Positions 46,993 to 56,056 of a stretch of 64,000 nt of DNA are shown in pieces. The position numbers were made by a program, and so were the translations under genes. Source of the DNA: Parabacteroides sp. FAFU027 (GTDB taxonomy: Bacteria; Bacteroidota; Bacteroidia; Bacteroidales; UBA7332); the NCBI RefSeq assembly GCF_022808675.1, contig NZ_JAKZKV010000005.1, positions 186,001 through 250,000 of the forward strand. Direction: 5' to 3'. How positions within the stretch are numbered: position 1 is the stretch's first letter; each line of letters starts with the position of its first letter. Under the pieces are notes generated by a model that was not told where the DNA came from, searched no databases, and saw nothing but the letters and a program-made list of their open reading frames with translations.

Positions 46993-47099
46993 ACACAATA
47001 AAATGATACAATATTACATGTCTGGTTATGGGGTATTTATGCCAGGCTATGAATATATTGTACAGACAACGGTTTTTCTAGCAATAAAAAGTGCGCTAA

Positions 47100-50000
47100 T
47101 CAGACGCTATGACTAACGATATAGCTTGTTGGTGACTCGCCAAACTGCCGGGTAAAACTTCGGGTAAAACTAGAGACTTCACTATACCCCACCATATCGG
47201 ATACTTCAGAAACATTATATGTTCCTGACAAAAGGAATTCAGCAGCTTTACTGAGTCGCACAGTCAGAACAAATTCCTGAGCGGTTTTATCCGTAAGAGA
47301 TTTTATTTTTCGGTTAAGCTGAATCCGGCTCATACTCATCATTGAGGCAAGCTCTTCCACATCAAACGATATCCGGCTCATATTATCATGAATATGATTA
47401 ACCAGTTCTTCGAGAAACTGTTTGTCTACCTGATTAACTCCGATTACACGGGTATTGTATCCGGTATTCTTGTCAAAAAGTTGTCTCAGCTTTTGCCTTG
47501 ACTCTATCAGGTTCCTGATGCGGGCAATTAAGATTGCCGAGTTAAATGGTTTGGTGATATAATCATCTGCACCTGTCTCAAAACTGCTTATTCTCAATTG
47601 TTCCGAATAGCGGGCTGTCAATAGAACAACCGGAATATGGCTGGTCTTAATCTCCGTTTTAAGTCTGGCACACAATTCAATTCCATCCATCTCCGGCATC
47701 ATCATGTCACTAACGACCAAATCAGGAATCAACTCAAGCGTAAGTTCATACCCTCTCACTCCATTTACCGCATCATGCACATTAAAATGCTCACTCAGCA
47801 CTGTCCTGAGATATTCCCGCACTTCGGAGTTATCTTCCACAATCACTATTACCGGTTTAGCATTGTCAACAATATTCTCATCTGAATTATCCTCTGACAA
47901 GGTAACAGACTGAACCGTGGACAATTCTAGATTTTGCTGCTCTCTTTTCACTTCAGTTAACCGGAGGGTATTAGCTGATATAGGAAGGGTAATATGAAAC
48001 GAAGTCCCCTGCCCTACAATACTCTCTACACGAATTGAACCGTTATGCATTTCTACGAGTTCCTTAACGAGTGAGAGCCCTATACCGGTTCCATATTTTT
48101 GTTCGCTGCTATCAGCCTGATAAAACGGATTAAATATCTTATCCATATCGGAAGGGGCAATCCCCTGTCCGGAATCCTGTACGGAGATTTGGACAAACTG
48201 ATTGTCCGTTGAATAAGCTACTTTCAACAAAACACTTCCCTTATCCGGAGTAAATTTAAAAGCATTGGAGAGCAAATTCAGAACTATCTTATCCAGCATA
48301 TCGGCATCAGCCTCTAACTCAATCAGATTTCCATCCGAAATCAAATGCAAATCAATACCGCGCTCATTGGCCTGTAATTCAAACAGACTAATCAGATTAC
48401 GAATTCTTTCATTCAGGTCAAAACGGGAATATTGCAGTTTCATCTCTCCCGATTCTACCTTTTTCAAATCTAATAGTTGATTTACCAGAGATAACAAGCG
48501 CTTTGCATTTTCATAAATCAATTCATGAAAATAGCGGGTTGATGAGGTAAAACTCTCTTTCTCGGCCACCAGCTTCTTTACCGGATCCAGAATCAGAGTT
48601 AAAGGTGTTCGCAGTTCATGGGAGATATTGGTAAAAAACTTCGATTTCAGAACCTCCAGCTCCCTTGCCTTATCTGCATTTAACCGCTCTATCTGAATCT
48701 GATGTTTCAACTTCTCCCGACTTACCAACATACGATGTAACAGATAAAAAATTCCCGATACAATCAGCAAATAGAAAAGATAGGCCCACCAGGTCTGCCA
48801 CCAGGGCGGTAACACGATTATCTGCAAGGTCGTGGACGATTGTTGCCAGATTCCATTGGAATTTGCAGCTTTTACTTCAAACAGGTATTTGCCCGCCGGA
48901 AGGTTGGTATATAACGCTTTCCGGTTGTTTGCATCTGCATTCTTCCACTCTTTGTCAAATCCAGTCAGCCGATACGCGTAACTATTATTTCGGACATTCG
49001 TAAAATGCAATGCTGCAAATTCCAACTCTACATTACGTTCACTCCATTTTAACATAACCGATTTTGACAGGTAAACGGGTTGAGGCAATACTACATGTCC
49101 ATGAATAGACTGGCCTACTGCAACTGATTTCCCGGCAATCAGTAAATCGGTTATTACAGCATTTGGGGGACAAAGATTATCTTTTACAGAATCAGGGAAA
49201 AAGGTGATAATTCCGAAATTCCCACCGAAGAAACATTCTCCTGTTTTAGGATTTCTAAAGTAAGCATCTTCCGACAACTCATTCCTGAAAAGGTCGTCCT
49301 GAGAGGAATAATCACTGGTTCGGAATGTTTTGTAATTCATGCGGGTCAGGCCGTACGGATGACTTATCCATAGGTTGCCATGACCATCATTGAGAATTCC
49401 GGTGATTACGCCACTGGATATAAATCGCTTATCAGGAAAATGAATAAAGCGTCCTGTTTGGGGGTCAAAACGATTCAGTCCCCGACCTGTACCTATCCAC
49501 AAAAAGCCATCATTATCCTTGCAGAGACAATACACCCGGTCATCCGTTATAGAGTTTTCACTTTGAGGATTGTAATGATAGGAAATGAAAGAGAGTTTCT
49601 CCCTGCCTTTATCTATTGAACGCCTCATCAGAAAGAGTCCATGCCCTTCGGTTCCTACCCATAGACAGCTGTTTCCCTCCCGAAGTAATGACCGTATATA
49701 ATTAAATCTTGAGGCTTTGAGTTGTGGATACGATATAAACTTATCCTTCCCCCTATCGTATCTTGCGACACCGGCCATCCAGGTACCTATCCATAAATTA
49801 CCCCGGTTGTCTTCTTCTATCGCATAAATCCAGTTGGTAGCACTTCGTCTGTCCATGGCCGGATAATGTTTGAATCCGTTACCAGCGGTATTCAATCGCT
49901 CCAGTCCTCCCTTTGTTCCAATCCACAATTCGCCTTTAGCATCTTTATAGATTTTCCGAATCTCATTCTGGATTATCGTATTGCTATTCTGTGGGTCATG

Positions 50001-50801
50001 CCTGAATATTGTGAAATCACGGTCACCTTTACGCACCCTGACCAGTCCGCTTTTTCGGGTTCCCAACCAAAGATTCCCGTTTTCTTCCTGGAAAACAGCC
50101 CGAATTGTCGTTTCAGGTAACTTCCCGGGAAAGCTTCCCTTATTAAAATATGATTTAAAACCGGGCTGGTTTACATCAGCATAACAGACCCCGCCGGCAT
50201 TGGTAGCGAGCCACAAGGTATTGCGGGAATCCAGAAAAAGCTCCCCCACCATGGCATCTTTAAGTCCATAATCACTATTCTGGTCAAAACGATATATAAT
50301 ATGCTCTTGTGTCTTCTTGTTTATCTGAATCAGACCATTTACATCGACTCTCCATTGAAATTCGCTGTTTTCTGCCGTTCCTGAAGAGTTATCCGGTTTA
50401 TCAAGAAATGCTTTGATATAATCCGGTACAGACGTTTTCTGATACGGAGTAAAATCATCCGAGAGATAGTTATATCGGCAAAAACGGCTATCAGAAGAAA
50501 AAGAGCTCCAGATATTACCTTGCCGGTCCCTGATTATTTTTTTTGGCCGGTTATTGACGGGTGACTTTGAATTTCCGGGAATGGCAGAATATATTTTCAC
50601 TTTATATCCATCAAACCGGCAAAGTCCGTCGATAGTTGCAATCCAGATAAATCCGTATTTATCTTCAGTAATGGAGCAGGCTGAATTCCGGGGTAATCCG
50701 TTTTCGGTCGATAAATAATGGAAACGAAGCCTTCTGACTTCTCCGGACATTTGTGTTATAAATAAAATAAGAAGGAGGAAATACGAAAGAATTTTTTTCA
50801 T
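47100..50801 (-). CDS. Hybrid two-component system (HTCS) regulator
   Basis: The one-piece sensor and transcription factor has 1233 residues from the ATG at 50801 (MKKILSYFLLL). Order: signal peptide, periplasmic two-component regulator propeller repeats (IWIATIDGLCRFDGY and about a dozen LWIGT-type repeats), Y_Y_Y domain (about 580-645), membrane helix (about 667-690), HisKA with NISHELRTP near 727, HATPase, receiver with the aspartate in VSDMMMPEMDG near 1028, and a C-terminal AraC-type HTH. Twenty-six residues from an upstream ATG (50879) would spoil the signal peptide. In Bacteroidota such proteins sense glycan fragments and switch on the neighbouring hydrolase operon, here the DUF362-propeller-GH95-GH2 genes. 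Confidence 0.94.
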   Translation of the reverse strand: MKKILSYFLLLILFITQMSGEVRRLRFHYLSTENGLPRNSACSITEDKYGFIWIATIDGLCRFDGYKVKIYSAIPGNSKSPVNNRPKKIIRDRQGNIWSSFSSDSRFCRYNYLSDDFTPYQKTSVPDYIKAFLDKPDNSSGTAENSEFQWRVDVNGLIQINKKTQEHIIYRFDQNSDYGLKDAMVGELFLDSRNTLWLATNAGGVCYADVNQPGFKSYFNKGSFPGKLPETTIRAVFQEENGNLWLGTRKSGLVRVRKGDRDFTIFRHDPQNSNTIIQNEIRKIYKDAKGELWIGTKGGLERLNTAGNGFKHYPAMDRRSATNWIYAIEEDNRGNLWIGTWMAGVARYDRGKDKFISYPQLKASRFNYIRSLLREGNSCLWVGTEGHGLFLMRRSIDKGREKLSFISYHYNPQSENSITDDRVYCLCKDNDGFLWIGTGRGLNRFDPQTGRFIHFPDKRFISSGVITGILNDGHGNLWISHPYGLTRMNYKTFRTSDYSSQDDLFRNELSEDAYFRNPKTGECFFGGNFGIITFFPDSVKDNLCPPNAVITDLLIAGKSVAVGQSIHGHVVLPQPVYLSKSVMLKWSERNVELEFAALHFTNVRNNSYAYRLTGFDKEWKNADANNRKALYTNLPAGKYLFEVKAANSNGIWQQSSTTLQIIVLPPWWQTWWAYLFYLLIVSGIFYLLHRMLVSREKLKHQIQIERLNADKARELEVLKSKFFTNISHELRTPLTLILDPVKKLVAEKESFTSSTRYFHELIYENAKRLLSLVNQLLDLKKVESGEMKLQYSRFDLNERIRNLISLFELQANERGIDLHLISDGNLIELEADADMLDKIVLNLLSNAFKFTPDKGSVLLKVAYSTDNQFVQISVQDSGQGIAPSDMDKIFNPFYQADSSEQKYGTGIGLSLVKELVEMHNGSIRVESIVGQGTSFHITLPISANTLRLTEVKREQQNLELSTVQSVTLSEDNSDENIVDNAKPVIVIVEDNSEVREYLRTVLSEHFNVHDAVNGVRGYELTLELIPDLVVSDMMMPEMDGIELCARLKTEIKTSHIPVVLLTARYSEQLRISSFETGADDYITKPFNSAILIARIRNLIESRQKLRQLFDKNTGYNTRVIGVNQVDKQFLEELVNHIHDNMSRISFDVEELASMMSMSRIQLNRKIKSLTDKTAQEFVLTVRLSKAAEFLLSGTYNVSEVSDMVGYSEVSSFTRSFTRQFGESPTSYIVSHSV

Positions 50802-51032
50802 GGACGAAGCGGAATATGAATTCGGGGAATAGGCCTGATAGTAATACCCGAATTCTTTTAAATATGAATCTTCACACAAAGATACACTGTTCTTCTATTT
50901 TGCATGATAATCCAGTCAAGTAAAAAGGGATATCACAAAATAGCAATATCTCTGTCTCAGAATCATTACTATTTTTCTTTCAGTTAATCTTCTACGTTTA
51001 GCTATAGAAAAAGAGATAAGATTCACAGTACT

Positions 51033-51077
51033 AAAAGATGCGATATCACACACAATTTGTGCGTTATCGCATCTTTT
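51033..51077. repeat. 45-bp inverted repeat
   Basis: AAAAGATGCGATA (51033-51045) pairs exactly with TATCGCATCTTTT (51065-51077), and part of the interior also pairs. It lies about 230 bp upstream of the HTCS start, next to the palindrome array. A small open frame across it looks spurious. Confidence 0.7.
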
Positions 51078-51202
51078 GTATGGGTAATCACACCGAAAGT
51101 AAAGAATAGATTCACCCTCTACCCGGAAAACAGAACTTATTTCATCAGTATCTGAAAACAATATCTTGTTAGCCTGAATTTGGTCAAAAGCATGCAGATA
51201 TA

Positions 51203-51473
51203 AAATCCTGCTATCAGGATTTTGTTCAAATGCAAATGACTGCAAAAACCTGATAGTAAGATTTTGACTTTATGTAAATGGTTGCAAAAACCTGATAGCA
51301 GGATTTTGATTTAATGTGTTCGGTTGTTAAATCCTGGTATCAGGATTTTGATAAAGTGCTCCGAAATATAAAATTCTGGTATCAGGATAAGCGAAAATGG
51401 GTCAAAATACAAAATCCTGCTATCAGGATAATCATAAACATGACAAATATCATAATCCGGTATACAGGATAAC
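51203..51473. repeat. Seven palindromic units at 41-42 bp spacing
   Basis: Units start at 51203, 51245, 51287, 51329, 51371, 51412 and 51453. The core is ATCCTG-N4-CAGGAT with A-rich and T-rich flanks; the N4 is CTAT, ATAG or GTAT, and units 2 and 7 are decayed. The 20-21 bp between cores are partly alike in the first three spacers and diverged later. This is a tandem repeat in which the palindrome is better kept than the rest. No cas gene is present and the spacers are related, so it is not a CRISPR array. Confidence 0.88.
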
Positions 51474-51479
51474 CTCTCG

Positions 51480-52020
51480 TTGAGCATAATCTAGCGTTGA
51501 GGTAGTTGAGCGAAGACTCTGTCTTCGTTCGAACTAGAAGCCAGCCTCCCAACTGGCAACAATAGCCGTATCATTTCACTGGGTTAAAACCCATGTGTTA
51601 CAATAAATGAATGTGCGCTGCTCTTGTTCTGATGGCTTTGCCTGATTTCAACTGAAGAAAGCCTCAGCAATCGTTTAAACTATTGTTTGACAAATTTCCA
51701 GACCTAAACCTTGAACGCTACTTTTTTCAAATTAGCCCATGTTTCACGAATAATGTTACAATTAGCATCAATTAAAGCTTTTGCAAAATTTTATTTCAGA
51801 CTGGTAGGGTAAAAGTTTTGCGAAAAGTTTTGTGTTGACCACATCAAGCTTAGTGAAAAGCAAATACAATATTGCTACAGTTTTAGTTATTGATTGTCAT
51901 GTATTTAAGGACACCAAATAGCAAATAATTTGTAGCACACAAATCTGAATTCAGGAACATTCAAAGTATTGAAAAGCAAGTAATTCAGACCGACCAACTG
52001 CCAATTTGGTTAAATAGCCA
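51480..52020. other. Gene-free stretch upstream of the ior operon
   Basis: About 540 bp with no convincing reading frame. It holds small dyads such as GCGAAGAC-TCT-GTCTTCGT near 51510 and TGGGTTAAAACCCA near 51583, which look like remains of dispersed repeats. Confidence 0.5.
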
Positions 52021-52027
52021 TCCAAAT

Positions 52028-52058
52028 TTTGGGGCTTGAAATAATTCATCTAATTTTG
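52028..52058 (+). promoter_or_regulatory. Promoter of the iorAB operon
   Basis: TTTG (52028-52031), exactly 19 bp, then TAATTTTG (52051-52058) is a full match to the Bacteroidota housekeeping consensus. The iorA ATG follows 58 bp later. It is the best promoter in the window. Confidence 0.85.
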
Positions 52059-52116
52059 CCGAATTTGAAAAAACTGATAAAAACCACCCTACAGAAAAGA
52101 GGAATTAGATTTCAAT

Positions 52117-53922
52117 ATGAAGACAGTAAATGAGATTGCCACAATAAAAATGATGAATGGTAACGAAGCAGTTGCCAGAGGAGCCTATGAAGCAGGAGTG
52201 AAAGTTGCTGCCGGATTCCCGGGAACACCCTCCACAGAGGTAATGGATTATACCCATCAAAATTACTCTGAGATTTATTGTGAATGGTCCACAAATGAGA
52301 AAGTAGGTTTAGAAGTCGCCATTGGAGCTTCATTTGCAGGTTATCGAAGCTTCGCAGTAATGAAAACTGTGGGTTTGCATGTGGCGGCTGATGCCCTGGG
52401 TGGAGCTGCAGGCAGTCAGATTAACGGTGGCTTGGTATTGGTAGTTGGTGATGATGTTGGTCGAATTGCAGGTGATGATTACAATGATGTTCGTCATTAT
52501 GGGAATATGTTTAATATCCCGGTATTAGAGCCAAGCGACAGTCAGGAAGCCAAAGACTTAATGGTTAGGGCATTCGAGATTAGCGAAGAATACTCAACCC
52601 CGGTCATACTTAAAATAACATCGGTGATATGCAAAACAACCAGTAAAGTTGTCATTGATGAAGAATATACTTACAAAGTTAAAAGCAGAGAAAAATATCC
52701 GGTAAGCTTCAGCAAAGTTATCATGACCACCATGATGATGAATGCAAAAGGCTCAGAGCATCCGAAGTTAACCAAATGCTTTCACGATTTTCCGGCTCAG
52801 ATGAAGCGCCTGGCTCAGGACAGCAATGACTTCGATATGAACAAGCTGGAGTTGAATGGCAAAAAGATCGGGGTAATTACTGCAGGCACTCCTTATTTTT
52901 ACACAAAAGAAGTTTTACCCGAAGCCTCTATTTTAAAAGTGGGTATGGTTATGCCACTTCCGGAAAAGCTGATTCGCAAATTGGCCGAACATGTAGAGGA
53001 ACTCTATGTGATTGAAGACGGACATGATATTATTGAAAAGAACGTCAAGGATTTAGGCGTTTCAGTAATCGGGAAAGAATTATTTCCGAAGTTCCCGGTA
53101 ATGACGCGTTTTACTCCCGATATTATCGAGGAAAAACTCATTCCGGATGCACCAAAAAGAATTACCATGGAAGGTGTACCTTTCAGGCTACCGGTTAGTT
53201 GTGCAGGCTGTTCTCACCTTTTCATCTCACAAATTCTAAGAAAACATAAAATAAAAGGGGCTGCCGATGTTACTTGCGGTTTGATTGGCTGCTTCCCTCA
53301 CATGGAGTCTTATCAACTGCAAAAATGTATGGGTTCGAGCATCGCGCTGGCTCATGGTTACAATGTGGCGAAAGATCACAAAGAAAAATTTGTGGCCATG
53401 ATAGGCGATGGCGGTTTTTGGGCAACCGGAATCAATGGCCTGATGAACCTGATTTTCAATGACAGTCAGTCAACAACGATTATTGTTGACAATAGCTGTT
53501 TGGCTATGACCGGTGGTCAGCATGTGGCTTCCAGTGAGTTTGGGTTTAATTATAAACCGGAAAACAAACTTGAAATTGCCAAAGTATGCGAAGCCGTTGG
53601 TGTAAAAGATATTGTTACCGTAGATGCATACGAATTTGACGAGCTGGAAAAAGCTATATTAAATGCAGTCAATGCCGACACTAATTCTGTTGTCATTGTA
53701 AAAAAACCGTGTGTAACTAAATTTAAGCTCCCTAAAGATACTCCTTATTTTATCGATCAGGAAAAATGTACTAAATGTCGTAAATGTATCAATGTCGGAT
53801 GTTTAGCGATAGAGAGTAAAAAAGCGAAGGATGGCTCGGTAGAAATAGTGATTAACGAAGACCTTTGTGTGGGCTGTGGACTTTGTACAACAGCTTGTAA
53901 GTTTGACGCAATAAAACGATAA
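52117..53922 (+). CDS. iorA: Indolepyruvate ferredoxin oxidoreductase, alpha subunit
   Basis: IorA oxidatively decarboxylates aryl pyruvates (from Trp, Phe, Tyr) to aryl-acetyl-CoA, passing electrons to ferredoxin. The 601 residues show the pyrimidine-binding domain with GFPGTPSTEVMD near 34, SCAGCSHLF near 361, the TPP-binding GDGGFWATG near 430, and a C-terminal ferredoxin domain with two clusters, CTKCRKCINVGC near 551 and CVGCGLCTTAC near 586. The protein is cytosolic. The gene leads a four-gene operon; iorB starts 3 bp after its stop. Confidence 0.94.
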   Translation: MKTVNEIATIKMMNGNEAVARGAYEAGVKVAAGFPGTPSTEVMDYTHQNYSEIYCEWSTNEKVGLEVAIGASFAGYRSFAVMKTVGLHVAADALGGAAGSQINGGLVLVVGDDVGRIAGDDYNDVRHYGNMFNIPVLEPSDSQEAKDLMVRAFEISEEYSTPVILKITSVICKTTSKVVIDEEYTYKVKSREKYPVSFSKVIMTTMMMNAKGSEHPKLTKCFHDFPAQMKRLAQDSNDFDMNKLELNGKKIGVITAGTPYFYTKEVLPEASILKVGMVMPLPEKLIRKLAEHVEELYVIEDGHDIIEKNVKDLGVSVIGKELFPKFPVMTRFTPDIIEEKLIPDAPKRITMEGVPFRLPVSCAGCSHLFISQILRKHKIKGAADVTCGLIGCFPHMESYQLQKCMGSSIALAHGYNVAKDHKEKFVAMIGDGGFWATGINGLMNLIFNDSQSTTIIVDNSCLAMTGGQHVASSEFGFNYKPENKLEIAKVCEAVGVKDIVTVDAYEFDELEKAILNAVNADTNSVVIVKKPCVTKFKLPKDTPYFIDQEKCTKCRKCINVGCLAIESKKAKDGSVEIVINEDLCVGCGLCTTACKFDAIKR

Positions 53923-53925
53923 CAA

Positions 53926-54543
53926 ATGCAAGATACAGGAAAAAATATTATCATAGCAGGTGTAGGAGGACAAGGTATTCTGCTTTTCAGTAACCTCTTA
54001 AGCAAGTATTATATGAAACTTGGTTATGAGTTGAAAATATCTGACGTAATTGGATTAGGACAACGTGGCGGTGGTGTCGAAAGTCATTTTCGGTATTCAA
54101 ACAAGCCGGTATTATCGCCCTTTATCAAGGCAGGTGATGTAGATTATCTTATATCTTTTGAGCAAACTGAAACACTCCGGTATTTGCATTGCCTGAAAGA
54201 AGACGGTACTATTTTCTCAAGCACTTTTGAGTTATCCACTTCCAGCGTAAACACCCGCCTGGAAAAAGATATGCCTGAATCTAAAACTGAGCTAATAAAA
54301 AAATCTGGAAAGAAGACATTTATTATTGATCCCGAAGAGAATAAAAGTCCGGATTTTGATATCAGCAAAATGATGAATATTGTTATGCTTGCCATCTACG
54401 CTGAAAGTAGAGGCTATTCACATGATGAGATGATTCAGATCGTGAAGGATAGTGTTCCTGCAAAGTTTGTTGAAGGAAATATAAAAGCATACGAAAAGGG
54501 AATTTCGATTGCCCGCACTAAACTGGCAGAAATTAATCAGTAA
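53926..54543 (+). CDS. iorB: Indolepyruvate ferredoxin oxidoreductase, beta subunit
   Basis: IorB is the gamma-type catalytic domain that completes the IorAB enzyme. The 205 residues begin with NIIIAGVGGQGILLFSNLLS, the CoA-binding signature of this family, followed by GLGQRGGGVESHFRY, which contacts the thiamine cofactor. Length is normal. It is 3 bp from iorA and 11 bp from the next gene, so translation is probably coupled. Confidence 0.94.
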   Translation: MQDTGKNIIIAGVGGQGILLFSNLLSKYYMKLGYELKISDVIGLGQRGGGVESHFRYSNKPVLSPFIKAGDVDYLISFEQTETLRYLHCLKEDGTIFSSTFELSTSSVNTRLEKDMPESKTELIKKSGKKTFIIDPEENKSPDFDISKMMNIVMLAIYAESRGYSHDEMIQIVKDSVPAKFVEGNIKAYEKGISIARTKLAEINQ

Positions 54544-54554
54544 TTATTAAACCC

Positions 54555-55406
54555 ATGGAATTACCCGAAGGCGTAGTATTACTCGATAGCTTAGGTGATT
54601 TACAATACAGTAATACATGTCCGATTCTTGTGTGCGCATCGCATTGCGGTGATAACGGGGCTTTTGCCCGAAAAGTAAAAGACTGTCAGGTAAAAGCTGT
54701 TTTTCTCAACAATGCTGGCATAGGCAAAAATCAGGCTGGTATCAGCGGTCTCCTACATTATGAGGCTAAGCATGTTCTGGCCTGTGCCGTTGACCACAAT
54801 AGCGCTGAGATTGGTGTTGCCCGCGATACCTGGGAGAGCGGAATCATAAGCCACACCAATAGCAGGGCTGAAGCAGCGGGAATACAAATCGGTGATTCTG
54901 TACAAGATGCCGTTGCCAAAATAATTAATATTTTCAAGCATACGTTGTCTACTCCGGAAAGTAAGAATTCTGAATCTCTTATTTCGAATAAGGAGAAGGA
55001 TGCCGGCAGCAAAGAAGATATAAAAAAACAAACCCAAACCCAGGTTGACGGAGTAATCGTCACCGTGGCCGATAGCATTACTTTTTTAAATGAAAATAAT
55101 GCCGGGGATATTGTTGTGTGTGGATCGCATGGCGGAGTAAGTGCCGGACATTATGCGCAAAAACGTCACGTTAAAGCCGTGTTTTTTAATGATGCCGGAA
55201 TCGGCAAAAATAATGCAGGTATAAAAAGTCTCGCATCTCTAAGTGAGGCCGGAATCCTTGCATGCACGGTAGACTGCATGAGTGCAGAGATTTTTAACGG
55301 GCAGGACATACTTGAAAATGGTATTATCAGTGTTTGCAACCAACTTGCAAAAGCCAGAAACATCAAAGAAAAGATGACTGTCAAAGAGGCCCTTAAATAT
55401 ATTTAG
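54555..55406 (+). CDS. Internally duplicated protein of unknown function, ior operon
   Basis: The 283-residue protein consists of two copies of one domain (about 8-125 and 165-283) joined by a charged linker rich in Ser, Lys and Gln. Shared blocks are VCASHCG / VCGSHGG, VKAVFLNNAGIGKNQAGI / VKAVFFNDAGIGKNNAGI, NSAEIG / MSAEIF and SGIIS / NGIIS. The conserved Ser-His-Gly and Asn-Asp/Asn-Ala-Gly-Ile-Gly strings look like an active or ligand-binding site. Copy 1 has Cys where copy 2 has Gly. Single-domain relatives occur in other bacteria without a known role, as far as I recall. No signal peptide is seen. It shares the operon with IorAB and the MEKHLA protein, spaced by 11 and 2 bp. Confidence 0.8.
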   Translation: MELPEGVVLLDSLGDLQYSNTCPILVCASHCGDNGAFARKVKDCQVKAVFLNNAGIGKNQAGISGLLHYEAKHVLACAVDHNSAEIGVARDTWESGIISHTNSRAEAAGIQIGDSVQDAVAKIINIFKHTLSTPESKNSESLISNKEKDAGSKEDIKKQTQTQVDGVIVTVADSITFLNENNAGDIVVCGSHGGVSAGHYAQKRHVKAVFFNDAGIGKNNAGIKSLASLSEAGILACTVDCMSAEIFNGQDILENGIISVCNQLAKARNIKEKMTVKEALKYI

Positions 55407-55408
55407 AA

Positions 55409-55885
55409 ATGGATAAGACCAGTGTACCCAATATCGAAAATGATTATCTGAAAGATTATGTTTATCTGATCACAGATAGTTTGAGAAAGTTAGCAAATAT
55501 CGAGATAGTTGACTTTTCCCTGAGTATAGAAGAACAGGCAAAACAGGCATTCAGTTCCGGCTATGTCCTTTTAGCTCATAATGGGTCAAATGACCCGATA
55601 TTTAACTATGCGAATCAAACTGCGCTTAACCTTTTTGAAATGTCATGGGAAGAGATTACTAATATGCCTTCCAAATATTCTGCTGAAAGTGACCAGAGAG
55701 ATAAAAGGGAAAAGTTTTTAGCTGATGTTGAAGAGAAAGGATTTTCCAAAGATTATTCGGGTATCAGAATATCTAAATCAGGTAGGAGATTTGAAATTAA
55801 AAACGTAATTCTCTGGAATGTATATGATTCGGAAAATAACAGAATTGGTCAAGCTGCGCTATTTGATGAATATGACTATTTATAA
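55409..55885 (+). CDS. MEKHLA-domain (PAS-like) protein
   Basis: The 158-residue soluble protein matches the MEKHLA domain, a PAS relative: NYANQTALNLFEMSWEEI, MPSKYSAES, DYSGIRISKSGRRFEIKN and the final WNVYDSENNRIGQAALFDEY. MEKHLA occurs in plant HD-ZIP III factors and as stand-alone bacterial proteins. It is thought to sense small molecules, but no bacterial ligand is known to me. With a 2-bp gap from the tandem-domain gene it is clearly co-translated with it, so it may sense or carry a product of the Ior reaction. Confidence 0.85.
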   Translation: MDKTSVPNIENDYLKDYVYLITDSLRKLANIEIVDFSLSIEEQAKQAFSSGYVLLAHNGSNDPIFNYANQTALNLFEMSWEEITNMPSKYSAESDQRDKREKFLADVEEKGFSKDYSGIRISKSGRRFEIKNVILWNVYDSENNRIGQAALFDEYDYL

Positions 55886-55985
55886 ACATCCGCTGATCAT
55901 TAAAAGATACCCTGCACAATAGAAATATCGTGCTTCCCGAAAAGAGTGAAACAACATCTGCTTCTTATCTTTATCGGATAAAAAA

Positions 55986-56034
55986 ACGCCAAGACGCAAA
56001 GTGTCTATTTCTAAATCACTTTGCACCTTGGCGT
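55986..56034. terminator. Hairpin between convergent MEKHLA and deacetylase genes
   Basis: ACGCCAAGACGCAAAGTG (55986-56003) pairs with CACTTTGCACCTTGGCGT (56017-56034), 16 of 18 positions. T- and A-rich flanks on both sides suit a bidirectional terminator. The motif TTGGCGTCTTTGCGTTT is also a common dispersed element in related genomes, from memory. Confidence 0.75.
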
Positions 56035-56056
56035 CTTTGCGTTTAATATGGGGCTT

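Noticed and set aside
50916-51245. 109-residue minus-strand frame upstream of the HTCS
   Set aside because: It runs through the 45-bp hairpin and the first array unit; its composition is not protein-like.
51203-51473. CRISPR array
   Set aside because: Repeats are degenerate, spacers are partly alike, and no cas genes or leader are near. It reads as a tandem repeat with a conserved dyad.
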